A stretch of DNA of 64,000 bases from an uncultured Prevotella sp. Lineage in GTDB: Bacteria > Bacteroidota > Bacteroidia > Bacteroidales > Bacteroidaceae. The DNA is taken from assembly GCA_937907705.1 (NCBI GenBank), contig CALCVP010000001.1, forward strand, positions 1 through 64,000. Reading direction: 5' to 3'. A model generated the notes under the pieces. That model searched no databases and was not told where the DNA came from. It saw only the letters and a program-made list of their open reading frames with translations. The stretch's first letter is position 1; every line of letters begins with the position of its first letter. The position numbers were made by a program, and so were the translations under genes. Shown piece after piece: positions 10,330 through 19,202 of the stretch.

Positions 10330-12102
10330 TTATTTTAATACCTTGTCTGTTACGGTTTGTCCGTTAGTATAGGTTATCTTTCTGATGTTAATGCCCTTCT
10401 GAGGTGCAGAAAGTTTCATGCCATTGAGAGAGTAATAGCTTATTTGGGCAATGTCTCCTTTGACTTTTGTCTGAGCAATACCTGCTGTTTTACATGTAGG
10501 ATAATACTCATTTACAGCATTGATGGCATCTGCATTTTGCGCTTTTACGATAGGTTCAACAATAGAATTAAGATAAACCTCTAAATTGCTGTACCATCCT
10601 TTTTCTGTGTCAAGTGTCTTCAAATTGGCATCATCAGGATTGTTAGGGTCAAGTCCGTTGGCCAATTCCCATTCATCAGGCATGCCATCTCCATCTGTAT
10701 CGTAGCCTTCTGCTCTTGTTTCAGCGTTGAGCACGGGGAAACTGGCTGTTGACTCGTCTTGTGTAGCCGATTCTGGGTCGTTGATTACATCAATGATGCC
10801 TGGCACTTTGGCATGCGAAGCGTTGTAAGTAGTAGTGCCATTGGTAGCTTCTTCTACATAGCGTGCATCGGCAGCATCGCGATAGAGACTTGCTCCACCA
10901 TAAGCCAACACTTTGTTGTAAGCCTCTTGAGCCGTGTGTGTGGTAACATCGCCAGCATCAAACGGTTCGTCACATTTTATCCTGATGCAGTCAATGCCAT
11001 CGCTGTTCTTTACGTAAGTCTGGTCATCACCATAATAGTGCTTGGCATCTTTTATATAATATTCGCCATTAATTTTGAAACTTTTATCGTAGATAACACC
11101 TTTCCAGTCGTAGTTTTCAGCATTGCTTCCTGCTGCTGCCACGTAGTTTCCGTTGATATAATAGCGGCTGGCGTACTCAGGAAACGGGTTGTTGCCACCA
11201 TTGGAAGCGTCAGAAAACGAAATCTGTGTAACACGGGTCTTGTTTTTTGTGCCAGGTCCAGCCTTGTAATAGTTATTGATTATATTGATATAGCCACCGC
11301 CAGGTCCGCCATAGCAGCCATTGCCGTTACCCCAATTGTACATTACACAGTTGCGGAAGTCTACGCGTTCGGCTTGAATGGAGTTGGCGTATTGCGTTTT
11401 GTCGTATCCACTCCAATTATATCTTGCTCCGTTAAATCGTGGTGCACGATTTTGTACATGGGCCAAGAAATTGTGGTGGAATGAAGCAGGCTTGCCACCC
11501 CAGATGCCTCCATAGCTGTGGTCGCCCTTTTCGTGTCCGGCATTCAGCCCCTCTGCCATCATGCACCATTGCAAAGTAAAGTTGCGGTTATCATAGAATG
11601 ACGCTAACTCATCAATACTCCATGAGAAAGAGCAGTGGTCCAAGATAATATTCTTATGATAGCGCCCCCACGCTGCATCAGCTCCATCGTCTACATGTTT
11701 TACTTGTGAGCGGCGGAAACGTATGAAACGCACGATTACATTGTCGCAATTGGTAAATTCAATGGTATAGTATCTTAGCGTGATACCACATCCTGGAGCG
11801 GTTTGTCCAGCAATAGTGGTATTGCTTGTAATCTTCAAGTTTGATTTCAGATCTATGTATCCACTTACGTCAAACACTATGGTTCTTGGTCCAGCTTTGC
11901 TTAAAGCCCATCTTAAAGAGCCAGTACCGCTGTCGTTAAGGTTAGTAACATGATATACGTTGGTAGTACCATCAGCCTTGCGGCCACCCGTAGTGGTGTA
12001 GCGTGCAAAGCCTTCTGCACCGGGAAAAGCAGGCACAGCATCTTGTGCCATGGTGGTGCCAGTCAAGGCTAAAGCCACCATTGATAAGAATAACTTCTTC
12101 AT
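10330..12102 (-). CDS. Pectate lyase, polysaccharide lyase family 1, with C-terminal sorting-like tail
   Basis: A secreted 590-residue beta-eliminating pectate lyase. The signal peptide ends near Ala19 (GTTMA-QDAVPAFPGAEGFAR). The parallel beta-helix carries the PL1 signatures LDHCSFSWSIDE (154-165) and HHNFLAHVQNRAPR (209-222), whose arginine is the expected catalytic base. A thrombospondin-3/dockerin-like calcium loop, DTDGDGMPDEWE, lies near 465-480. The C-terminus (YSLNGMKLSAPQKGINI followed by a short basic stretch) resembles the tail on many Prevotella secreted enzymes related to type IX secretion sorting domains. The product, 4,5-unsaturated oligogalacturonide, is the expected substrate class of the GH105 domain encoded upstream. 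It has its own promoter at 12183-12214. Confidence 0.92.
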   Translation of the reverse strand: MKKLFLSMVALALTGTTMAQDAVPAFPGAEGFARYTTTGGRKADGTTNVYHVTNLNDSGTGSLRWALSKAGPRTIVFDVSGYIDLKSNLKITSNTTIAGQTAPGCGITLRYYTIEFTNCDNVIVRFIRFRRSQVKHVDDGADAAWGRYHKNIILDHCSFSWSIDELASFYDNRNFTLQWCMMAEGLNAGHEKGDHSYGGIWGGKPASFHHNFLAHVQNRAPRFNGARYNWSGYDKTQYANSIQAERVDFRNCVMYNWGNGNGCYGGPGGGYINIINNYYKAGPGTKNKTRVTQISFSDASNGGNNPFPEYASRYYINGNYVAAAGSNAENYDWKGVIYDKSFKINGEYYIKDAKHYYGDDQTYVKNSDGIDCIRIKCDEPFDAGDVTTHTAQEAYNKVLAYGGASLYRDAADARYVEEATNGTTTYNASHAKVPGIIDVINDPESATQDESTASFPVLNAETRAEGYDTDGDGMPDEWELANGLDPNNPDDANLKTLDTEKGWYSNLEVYLNSIVEPIVKAQNADAINAVNEYYPTCKTAGIAQTKVKGDIAQISYYSLNGMKLSAPQKGINIRKITYTNGQTVTDKVLK

Positions 12103-12182
12103 GTAAGTTTATTTTAGTAGATTATATAGTAATAAAACTAAGTCTTGGCACTGCTGTAAGCAGTTAAGCCATTTGTTCTTTG

Positions 12183-12214
12183 CAAAGATATATCTTTATT
12201 GGTTAAAGAACAAA
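12183..12214 (-). promoter_or_regulatory. Putative promoter of the PL1 gene
   Basis: Read on the - strand: TTTG (12214-12211), a 20-nt gap, then TATCTTTG (12190-12183), followed by CA. The start site would be near 12177, about 75 nt before the PL1 ATG. The -33 box overlaps the terminator of the upstream GH28-GH105 gene. Confidence 0.65.
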
Positions 12215-12251
12215 AAAACGGCATAAGGTTTAATGCTTATGCCGTTTTTTT
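12212..12251 (-). terminator. Terminator of the GH28-GH105 gene
   Basis: A perfect 16-bp stem (12212-12227 with 12236-12251) with an 8-nt loop. Seven A/T pairs at the base give T-runs on both strands, so it can work in either direction. It is 49 nt past the GH28-GH105 stop. Confidence 0.85.
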
Positions 12252-12299
12252 AACTTAATACTTTATTATTTCGCTTCTTATGCGCCTAAATGCCTTTGC

Positions 12300-14909
12300 T
12301 TATTTGTTGAGTGCAGCCACATTGTAGCCCAATTGCTCCATTTCAAGCGATGCCCAGATGAAAGGACCAACACCTTTGCCGTCGTTGTCGCGGATAGGTT
12401 CGCTGATGTAGTATTCAAAAGAACCGTCGCGGCGTCTGTTCTCCTTTACCTTTGGTGCGGCTTTCAGTACCTTGGCACTGATGCCTGGACCCAGTCCTGA
12501 CACCTCGCAGCAGCGTGTGAGCGAGATAGTCTTGTCGGCATTGACCTTGATAAAGTTATTGATAATGCCTTTATAGCCTTTCAGACCAGCCTCTTTCAAG
12601 CTGTTGTCAAAGTAGCCTAAGCGTGCACCTTTGAGCAATACATATGTAAACATGCTTGATGCTGTGGCCTCTAAATAGTTGCGGTTATCGTTTACATCCA
12701 TCACGTCATACCAAAGACCGGTTTTTGAGTCTTGGTATTTTACGGTGTGTTGCATGACCGTGTTGAGCATGTCAATCAGTTCCTGACGGTGAACATAGTC
12801 TTTTGGCAGTGCATCGAGCACCTCAAGAATGGCCATTGCATACCAACCCTGAGCGCGTGCCCAGGTGTGCTGTGAGAGTCCTGTCTGCTTGTTGGCCCAA
12901 AACATTTCACCTGTTTCGTCCCAAGCGTGTTTCCATAGACCCGTCTTTTCGTCGTAAGTGCGTTTGAAGGTCTTGGAAATCTGTTCAAAAGTGTCATCAT
13001 AATACTTCTTGGCTTTTTTTTCGCCTTTCAGTATTGGAGCTGCCATGGTGTAGAAAGGATGTCCCATGTAGACGCCATCGAGCCATACCTGGTAAGCATA
13101 GATAGCCTTGTGCCACCACACACCGTCAGTAGTGCGGGGCTGTTTTTCCAGTTGTTTGAAGATAGTATTGAGTGCCAACTCGTTCTTTTTCTCGGGAAAG
13201 AGCTGGTTCATACGCAGAATGAAGCGTGCAGGACGCGTGTTGTCAAGGTTGAATGCGTTATAGTCATAGCCTGTAATGTTGCCTTTGTTGTCAATCATTT
13301 GGGCAGGATATTGCTTCAGATAGTCAATGATGCTCTCGTCTTTACAAGCCAAATAAGCATCCAACAGGGCCTCTTGTTCAATGCCTGTAACATAACCCCA
13401 CTTTGGACTCTTGGCAAAGTCGAGATAGCAAGGGTTTGGTGTGCGTTGCATTTCAGACTTGGCCATCCATTGACTGTACGTGGTGTAAGGTGCCTTGCTG
13501 AGCACCTGTGATCCGTTAATGGTTACATTGTCGTAGTTAGGTTGGTCTGTCTGTCCTGTAATGTATACAGGCTTGCTGTAAACGCCTTCAAATTTACAGT
13601 TCTTGAGATTAATGTTGTGAATGGTGTTGCGGTCGTCAAAGCCCACAATCATTACGCCATACTTGCTCTTTTGGCAAGTAACATTCTCCATATATACATT
13701 CTGTACGGTAGGATAGAAGCCACGGCGACCTATTTCTTTAGGTTCATAGTTGGTATTGATCTTCAATACGGCTTCGCCACACTGGCCTACTGTAACATTG
13801 CGGAAATAGATATTCTCTATTACACCACCACGACAAGAGTTGGTCTTGATGCGGAGTACGCGGTCAAGGTCGGGGCTGTCCATCGTGCAGTTTTCTACAA
13901 ACACATTGCTGCATCCACCCGATATTTCAGAACCGAGTACCACACCACCGTGTCCATCCTTCATTTCGCAGTTGCGGATGATGATGTTTTTGCTGGGGCG
14001 GCCAGCGTATTTGCCTTTGCCTCCAGCGCGGCCGTCTTCATTGCGGCCACTCTTGATAGCGATACAGTCATCGCCCGTGTCAAAAATACAGTTTTCTATC
14101 AGCACGTTTTCACATGATTCCGGATCGCAGCCATCACCGTTAGGTCCATGGTTTTCTACATGCACGCGTCTTACAGTAATGTTCTTGCTGAGCAATGGAT
14201 GCATTACCCAGAATGGTGAACGTATCATCTTTACACCCTCTATCAGGATACCGTCGCATTGGTTGAGGTTGATGGTCTGTGGGCGCAAACCTTTCCAAGG
14301 GCCAAACACACGCTTTTCAACGGGCACACCCTCTTCGGCAAACTTCAGCAGGTCTGCACGTCCGCCAGGGTTTTGCTGCTTTTCTTTCACTACTACATCG
14401 CGGCTCTTTGGCGTTTTTCCACTCATGAGCCACCATGTGTCGTCAGAGCCGTTTCCGTCGATGATGCCTTGGCCGGTGATAGCTATGTCAGTTTCTTTAA
14501 ATGCGTAGATAAGAGGTGAGTAGTTGATGCAGTCTAACCCTTCCCAGCGGGTTTCAACGAGTGGATACAAAGCTCTGTCGAACTCAAAGAAGAGGGTAGC
14601 ATCTTTTTCAATTACCAGGTTAACATGGCTTTTCAAGCGTATAGCTCCGGTTTTCCATGTACCGGCAGGCACTACCACTTTACCGCCACCTGCTTTGGAA
14701 CAAGCCTCAATGGCCTTGTTGATAGCCTTTTGGTTTTTGGCAGCAGTATTGGTCAGTTTGGCACCATACTTGGTAATCAGAAAAGTGCGGTTGGCAAATT
14801 GAGGCTCTCTGATGCTCTGCTCAATCTGCTTGTACTGCGTTTCCCATGCCGATGCCGATAGCATCAGCGGAAACAATAGGCATAATAATAATGTCTGTAA
14901 ATGTTTCAT
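12300..14909 (-). CDS. Bifunctional GH28 polygalacturonase-GH105 unsaturated uronyl hydrolase
   Basis: An exported 869-residue two-domain enzyme (signal peptide to about Ala21). The first half (about 45-490) is a GH28 right-handed beta-helix with the expected motifs: N257-G-D259, D280-D281 in DTGDDCIAIKSGR, H320 in DGHGG, and R353-I-K355. The second half (about 510-869) is an (alpha/alpha)6 GH105 domain with YQVWLDG (606-612) and HTWARAQGWY (681-690), the family that removes unsaturated uronic acid from the ends made by lyases. The fusion couples backbone hydrolysis to trimming of lyase products. Both domains look intact. Whether GH28 is endo or exo, and whether GH105 prefers galacturonic or rhamnogalacturonic ends, is not visible. 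Confidence 0.93.
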   Translation of the reverse strand: MKHLQTLLLCLLFPLMLSASAWETQYKQIEQSIREPQFANRTFLITKYGAKLTNTAAKNQKAINKAIEACSKAGGGKVVVPAGTWKTGAIRLKSHVNLVIEKDATLFFEFDRALYPLVETRWEGLDCINYSPLIYAFKETDIAITGQGIIDGNGSDDTWWLMSGKTPKSRDVVVKEKQQNPGGRADLLKFAEEGVPVEKRVFGPWKGLRPQTINLNQCDGILIEGVKMIRSPFWVMHPLLSKNITVRRVHVENHGPNGDGCDPESCENVLIENCIFDTGDDCIAIKSGRNEDGRAGGKGKYAGRPSKNIIIRNCEMKDGHGGVVLGSEISGGCSNVFVENCTMDSPDLDRVLRIKTNSCRGGVIENIYFRNVTVGQCGEAVLKINTNYEPKEIGRRGFYPTVQNVYMENVTCQKSKYGVMIVGFDDRNTIHNINLKNCKFEGVYSKPVYITGQTDQPNYDNVTINGSQVLSKAPYTTYSQWMAKSEMQRTPNPCYLDFAKSPKWGYVTGIEQEALLDAYLACKDESIIDYLKQYPAQMIDNKGNITGYDYNAFNLDNTRPARFILRMNQLFPEKKNELALNTIFKQLEKQPRTTDGVWWHKAIYAYQVWLDGVYMGHPFYTMAAPILKGEKKAKKYYDDTFEQISKTFKRTYDEKTGLWKHAWDETGEMFWANKQTGLSQHTWARAQGWYAMAILEVLDALPKDYVHRQELIDMLNTVMQHTVKYQDSKTGLWYDVMDVNDNRNYLEATASSMFTYVLLKGARLGYFDNSLKEAGLKGYKGIINNFIKVNADKTISLTRCCEVSGLGPGISAKVLKAAPKVKENRRRDGSFEYYISEPIRDNDGKGVGPFIWASLEMEQLGYNVAALNK

Positions 14910-15340
14910 AAAAAATTGTTTGTTACGATGTATCTGGTTATTATTGTTTTAGTAGCATTCTGCTTGCATGTAGTTAGCATGTGTGGCTATGGGCTTGTGG
15001 TGGAGCAAAGTATGCTTCCGCCTTTGGCAAGCGATAGCACATGGTCAAGTGAGTTTTAGTAGAAAGACGCCGAAAAGGCAATTTTGTAATGTAGTTTATT
15101 ATGGTTATCAGACTGTTGCAGCGATTTTTATTACGCACATACACATTTCTTGGCAAATTTACTTAATAATTTATGAATATGAAAATTTATCATTACTTAT
15201 TTATTTTTATTTAAGTTTCGGTACAAATGGATGCTTTTTCTTTATGTGCAAGGGTAGTAGAGAGTTAGTAGATAAAAGTAGTTAAATTTATGTCGCATAA
15301 CATATTTAAGTGTTAAAACTTGAAGTTTTTCAATTAATTA
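14910..15340. other. Upstream region of the GH28-GH105 gene
   Basis: No coding frame is supported here. On the - strand TAAATTTG (15161-15154) is a possible -7 box for the GH28-GH105 gene, but no matching -33 box is present. If real it needs an activator and gives a leader of about 240 nt. The rest is AT-rich without clear repeats. Confidence 0.35.
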
Positions 15341-15372
15341 TTTGTGTTTGGACTATAAATTGAATATATTTG
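15341..15372 (+). promoter_or_regulatory. Orphan promoter of a candidate small RNA
   Basis: TTTG (15341-15344), a 20-nt gap and TATATTTG (15365-15372) form a good Bacteroidetes promoter. No annotated + strand gene lies downstream before 22 kb, so the transcript must be short and independent. Confidence 0.65.
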
Positions 15373-15377
15373 CGACA

Positions 15378-15449
15378 TCTTATTTATGATTTCGAAGTTT
15401 AACGAAATCGCCGAGGTTGGTAGCATCCTGCACCAACCTCTTTTCTTTT
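15378..15449 (+). ncRNA. Candidate small RNA (about 70 nt) or tiny-peptide gene
   Basis: The expected start is near 15378. The transcript would form a 7-bp hairpin (GATTTCG 15388-15394 with 15403-15409) and then a 9-bp terminator hairpin (GAGGTTGGT 15413-15421 with 15432-15440) followed by TTTTCTTTT. A 21-codon frame (ATG 15386, stop 15449-15451, reading MISKFNEIAEVGSILHQPLF and one more F) spans the same bases, so a leaderless peptide or a relic attenuator is an alternative. No known RNA family was recognised. Confidence 0.5.
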
Positions 15450-15451
15450 AA

Positions 15452-15640
15452 TGGCTTTTGCTATTTATGAGGTCATGGCAAGAGGGAATGTTGCCCCGTT
15501 GGCTGGTATGGATAAGTAGTAAATTGCAATGAAAATAAACAATGATAACTTTCAAAATGTGAGGAGAATGCGACTTCAAACCAAAGGTGGCAGATGATGG
15601 CACGTATGTTTTGTCTTTATTGAAGAAAATGAAGAGGGTT
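15452..15640. other. Intergenic stretch with nothing recognised
   Basis: I see no coding frame, promoter or strong hairpin here. It separates the candidate small RNA from a block of GCAAT-rich repeats. Confidence 0.3.
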
Positions 15641-15745
15641 GCAAAAGCAGTGCAATTAGCTTTCGATTGCATAGCTTTCGGCTGCCGATTGCACCGCTTT
15701 TGCAATGCGATTGTATGGCTCTTGGCAATCGATTGCATAGCTTTT
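15641..15745. repeat. GCAAT/ATTGC-rich mosaic repeat
   Basis: About 105 nt are built from imperfect alternating units such as AGCTTTCGATTGCATAG and CCGCTTTTGCAATGCG in both orientations. Similar blocks lie at 19155-19197 and 57330-57433, all in gaps between genes. The units are semi-palindromic, could fold into several alternative hairpins, and do not encode anything. Confidence 0.55.
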
Positions 15746-15796
15746 AAAAAACAGGGCAGTTGATGCGTTAGAATTAGAACATCACTGCATCAACAA

Positions 15797-15829
15797 AAAA
15801 AGCACTGTCCTTGTGTGGCAGTGCTTTTT
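15797..15829 (-). terminator. fmt terminator
   Basis: An 11-bp stem AAAAAGCACTG/CAGTGCTTTTT lies about 60 nt beyond the fmt stop, with T-runs on both strands. Confidence 0.75.
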
Positions 15830-15833
15830 AATA

Positions 15834-15873
15834 AGTGGGTGTTCATATATGCGATTGATTTTGAACACCTACT
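15834..15873. repeat. Dispersed hairpin repeat, copy A (short form)
   Basis: The arms AGTGGGTGTTCA (15834-15845) and TGAACACCTACT (15862-15873) are inverted. The middle and right side match copy C at 21164-21230 closely (TTCATATATGCG.TTGATTTTGAA), so this looks like a copy that lost its centre. Confidence 0.65.
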
Positions 15874-15890
15874 ATTATAGTGGCAAATAC

Positions 15891-16880
15891 TTAACATTTG
15901 CCGCCTGTATGATAATCTTCTATATTGCGGAAACCATTCAAGAATGTTTTGGCATCCATGCGTTTCTTGCCGCTAAGCTGTATTTCGTCCAGCTGCAACC
16001 AGGCGTTACAGGTAGCCACCAGCAAGTTGTTGTTATAGATCATCAACTCCCCTGGTTGCTTGCCATTACAGGGAATGAGTACATTAGTAGTCTTGAATAT
16101 TTTCAGAATCGTTTGCTTTCCGTCTTTGCCGATAAGGTTGGTCCATGCACCAGGATAGGGAGCAAGCCCGCGTACGAAGTTATGTATCTCTGTTGAGGTT
16201 CTGTTCCAGTCAATAAAACAAGTCTCCTTGAATATCTTGGGCGCATCATGCAGTTTGAAGCCTGCTTCTGTCAGCTCGTGTTGTGGCAATGAGCTGACCA
16301 CGCCATTGCCGGCAATAATCTTGTCGATAGTCTTGATGGCTATGTCTGCACCCAAATGCATGAGTCCGTTATAGACATCTTCAGCGTTATAATCGTCTTT
16401 GATTTCAAAAGGCTCTTGCATGATAATGCGTCCTGTGTCAATATCATGGTCCAAGAAAAAAGTGGTAACACCTGTCTGTTTCTCGCCATTGATAATAGCC
16501 CAGTTGATAGGGGCTGCACCACGATATTGTGGCAATAGGGCAGCATGCACATTGAATGTGCCGAAGCGTGGCATATCCCATACCACCTTAGGGAGCATTC
16601 TGAAGGCTACTACCACTTGCAAATCGGCCTTGTAAGCACGCAATTGCTCTACAAAGTCGGGGTCTTTCATCTTTACAGGCTGCAACACCGGCATCCCCTT
16701 TTCCACTGCGTATTGTTTTACTTGTGATGGTTGTAATGTGTCCTGGTGGCGACCTACTGGTTTATCGGGTTGTGTTACCACAGCTACTACGTTGTAGCCA
16801 CCTTCCACTAATGCTTTGAGCGTTTCAACGGCAAATTCTGGTGTACCCATGAAAACAACTCTCAAGTCTTTCTTTTCCAT
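15891..16880 (-). CDS. fmt: Methionyl-tRNA formyltransferase
   Basis: This enzyme transfers a formyl group from 10-formyl-tetrahydrofolate to the initiator Met-tRNA in the cytoplasm. The 329-residue length is normal. The N-terminal Rossmann-like domain starts FMGTPEFAVETL. The catalytic set N110, H112 and D148 is present, with the loop HAALLPQYRGAAPIN (112-126), and a C-terminal OB-fold domain follows from about 215. It lies downstream of glmS on the same strand, but a 239-nt gap with a hairpin repeat separates them, so co-transcription is doubtful. No peptide deformylase gene is adjacent. Confidence 0.96.
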   Translation of the reverse strand: MEKKDLRVVFMGTPEFAVETLKALVEGGYNVVAVVTQPDKPVGRHQDTLQPSQVKQYAVEKGMPVLQPVKMKDPDFVEQLRAYKADLQVVVAFRMLPKVVWDMPRFGTFNVHAALLPQYRGAAPINWAIINGEKQTGVTTFFLDHDIDTGRIIMQEPFEIKDDYNAEDVYNGLMHLGADIAIKTIDKIIAGNGVVSSLPQHELTEAGFKLHDAPKIFKETCFIDWNRTSTEIHNFVRGLAPYPGAWTNLIGKDGKQTILKIFKTTNVLIPCNGKQPGELMIYNNNLLVATCNAWLQLDEIQLSGKKRMDAKTFLNGFRNIEDYHTGGKC

Positions 16881-16926
16881 ACTTTTTACCTTGTTATGTA
16901 TAACTATTAATCAATAGGTTAATATA

Positions 16927-17010
16927 TAAGTAGGTGTTCAAAATTAAGTTGAAAGTATCATATAGTTAATACCGGTTTCATATATACGTTTAATTTTGAA
17001 TACCTACTTA
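16927..17010. repeat. Dispersed hairpin repeat, copy B (best copy)
   Basis: The 21-nt arms at 16927-16947 and 16990-17010 are inverted with one mismatch; the core is TAAGTAGGTGTTCAAAAT. AATATA flanks both ends directly (16921-16926 and 17011-17016), which could be a target-site duplication. It sits between glmS and fmt and is non-coding. Confidence 0.75.
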
Positions 17011-17119
17011 AATATACAATTGTGTTGATGCACTGTGCTAAGCAATCGTGTGTATGTATTATTCGTTCGCTTGTTGCTTGTTTACAGCTTATATGATGAT
17101 ATAAATGAGTTCTGATGAG

Positions 17120-18970
17120 TTACTCTACGGTTACTGATTTGGCCAAATTGCGTGGCTGGTCTACATTCAGTCCCTTTTCCACTGCCACATGATACGCTAT
17201 GAGCTGCAGCGGAATGACTGACAGAAGTGGTGCCAACGCTGCCAAGGTAGGTGGAATCTCTATGCAGGCTTCAGCCATCTTTTTTACAGACTCATCGCCT
17301 TTGGTTACCACAGCGATAATTCTTCCGTTGCGAGCCTTTACCTCTTGAATGTTACTCAGTATCTTTTTATAGAGTTGGTGATGTGTAGCTACAAACACTA
17401 CCGGCATATCTTCGTCTATCAATGCGATAGGGCCGTGCTTCATTTCAGCTGCGGGATAGCCTTCAGCGTGTATGTAGCTGATTTCCTTTAGTTTCAATGC
17501 TCCTTCCAATGCCACAGGATAGTTGAAACCACGACCCATATACAGTGCGTTGTGGGCATAGGTAAGGGTGCGTGCAATGGTTTTGATGCAATCGTTTTCG
17601 GCCAATACCTCTTTCATCTTGTCGGGTATGCGTCCTAATTCTTCTATTGTTTCTTCATATTCTTGCTGGCTAATGGTGCCACGCTCATGGCCTAAAGCCA
17701 GCGCAAAGAGGGTGAACACAGTTACCTGTCCTGTAAATGCTTTGGTCGATGCTACACCAATTTCCGGACCTACATGGATGTAAATTCCTGTATCCGAGGC
17801 ACGGGCAATGCTGGAGCCTACCACGTTTACGATGCCAAAGCACAGTGCATGGTTCTTTTTTGCCAGTTCAAAGGCAGCAAAAGTGTCTGCTGTTTCGCCG
17901 CTCTGAGATACTGCTATGACTACATCGCCAGGCAGAATGACAGGGTTGCGATAGCGAAACTCTGATGCATATTCTACTTCTACCGGCACTTTTGCCCACT
18001 GCTCAATGAGTTGCTTGCCTATTAAGCCAGCATGCCATGATGTGCCACAAGCCACAATGATAAAGCGTTCGGCATTGACTAACTGCTCACGGTGCAGATT
18101 GATAGCACTTAACATGATGCGCTTTTCTTTTACTAACAAGCGGCCACGCATGCAATCGGCTATGCAGCGAGGCTGGTCATATATCTCTTTCAGCATATAG
18201 TGAGGATAGCCTCCCTTTTCAAGCGACTCCAAGCTAATGTTCACTTCTTTTATCTCTGGGGTAATGTCTTGATAGTCAAGATTGTTGATTTCAATTTTTT
18301 TGCCTATGCGCAGCAAGGCCACTTCATTGTCGTTAAGATATACCATCTGCTTGGTATATTGTACAATAGGTACAGCATCTGAAGCAATGAAGTATTCTTT
18401 CATATCCTTTCCAATGCCTATGACAAGAGGACTGCTCTTGCGGGCAACAACTATCTTGTCGGGGCAGTTGCGGTCTATCACAGCAATAGAGTAGGCACCC
18501 ACTACCATGCGCAGGGCCATGATGGTAGCGTTTTCAAGACTCTTCTGGTACTTCTGCATCATGTATTCTATCAGTTGCACCAATACCTCAGTGTCTGTGT
18601 CGCTTTTGAAGGTAAAGCCTTCTTTGGCCAATAGAGCTTTCAAACTGGCATAATTCTCAATGATGCCATTGTGAACGATTGCCAATCGACCACTTTGCGA
18701 TACATGAGGATGCGCATTGATGGTGGAAGGCTCGCCGTGGGTAGCCCAGCGGGTGTGGGCTATACCTATGCAGCCATTGGTGTCTTGCTTGGAAGCTATC
18801 TCTTCCAAGTTGCTGACTTTGCCTTTTTCCTTATATACATTCAGTTTGTTGTTGGCCGTAATAAGTGCTACGCCTGCCGAGTCGTAGCCGCGATATTCTA
18901 AACGTTTAAGACCTTGAATAAGTATAGGGTATGCGTCCCTAAATCCAATGTATCCTACAATTCCGCACAT
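17120..18970 (-). CDS. glmS: Glutamine-fructose-6-phosphate aminotransferase (isomerizing)
   Basis: It makes glucosamine-6-phosphate from fructose-6-phosphate and glutamine, the first step toward UDP-GlcNAc for peptidoglycan and LPS. The 616-residue length is standard. Cys2 in MCGIVGYIG is the glutaminase nucleophile, and HTRWATHGEPS is conserved. Two SIS domains follow (about 290-430 and 465-605) with CGTSWHAG and SQSGETADTFA. The C-terminus NLAKSVTVE is the usual sealing tail. It has its own promoter at 19069-19099. The leader shows no glmS ribozyme, which is expected outside Firmicutes. Confidence 0.97.
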   Translation of the reverse strand: MCGIVGYIGFRDAYPILIQGLKRLEYRGYDSAGVALITANNKLNVYKEKGKVSNLEEIASKQDTNGCIGIAHTRWATHGEPSTINAHPHVSQSGRLAIVHNGIIENYASLKALLAKEGFTFKSDTDTEVLVQLIEYMMQKYQKSLENATIMALRMVVGAYSIAVIDRNCPDKIVVARKSSPLVIGIGKDMKEYFIASDAVPIVQYTKQMVYLNDNEVALLRIGKKIEINNLDYQDITPEIKEVNISLESLEKGGYPHYMLKEIYDQPRCIADCMRGRLLVKEKRIMLSAINLHREQLVNAERFIIVACGTSWHAGLIGKQLIEQWAKVPVEVEYASEFRYRNPVILPGDVVIAVSQSGETADTFAAFELAKKNHALCFGIVNVVGSSIARASDTGIYIHVGPEIGVASTKAFTGQVTVFTLFALALGHERGTISQQEYEETIEELGRIPDKMKEVLAENDCIKTIARTLTYAHNALYMGRGFNYPVALEGALKLKEISYIHAEGYPAAEMKHGPIALIDEDMPVVFVATHHQLYKKILSNIQEVKARNGRIIAVVTKGDESVKKMAEACIEIPPTLAALAPLLSVIPLQLIAYHVAVEKGLNVDQPRNLAKSVTVE

Positions 18971-19202
18971 ATATTATCCTTAATTAATAATAATGGGCAT
19001 CAATAATGTTGCTTTTTGATGCCTGTTTTCTATGTATAAAAACTGTAACAGAGTTTTTATTTCGGGTGCAAATATAGTGCAATTACAATACAAAACAAAG
19101 AAAATGAGCGAAAAAGCAAATCTTTTCAGTGCAAATTTGCATAGATAAATGGGTTGATTGCATTGCTATCGGTTCACCATCGCATTGCAATAGGCATAAA
19201 AA
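18971..19202. other. glmS upstream region with GCAAT repeat
   Basis: Besides the glmS promoter it holds a short GCAAT/ATTGC block (about 19155-19197, with GATTGCATTGCTATCGG and CGCATTGCAATAGG), related to the mosaics at 15641 and 57330. Nothing coding is seen. Confidence 0.45.
19069..19099 (-). promoter_or_regulatory. Putative glmS promoter
   Basis: On the - strand: TTTG (19099-19096), a 19-nt gap, TATATTTG (19076-19069) followed by CA. The start site would be near 19063, about 92 nt before the glmS ATG. Confidence 0.7.

Noticed and set aside
10759..11484. A 241-codon + strand frame opposite the pectate lyase gene
   Set aside because: The lyase frame carries complete PL1 motifs; the opposite product is hydrophobic and repetitive with no matching promoter.
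15641..15745. Possible CRISPR-like array
   Set aside because: The units vary in length, alternate in orientation and have no regular spacers; no cas genes are present.
18971..19068. glmS ribozyme in the glmS leader
   Set aside because: The leader is short and AT-rich without the ribozyme core; this ribozyme is known from Gram-positive bacteria.
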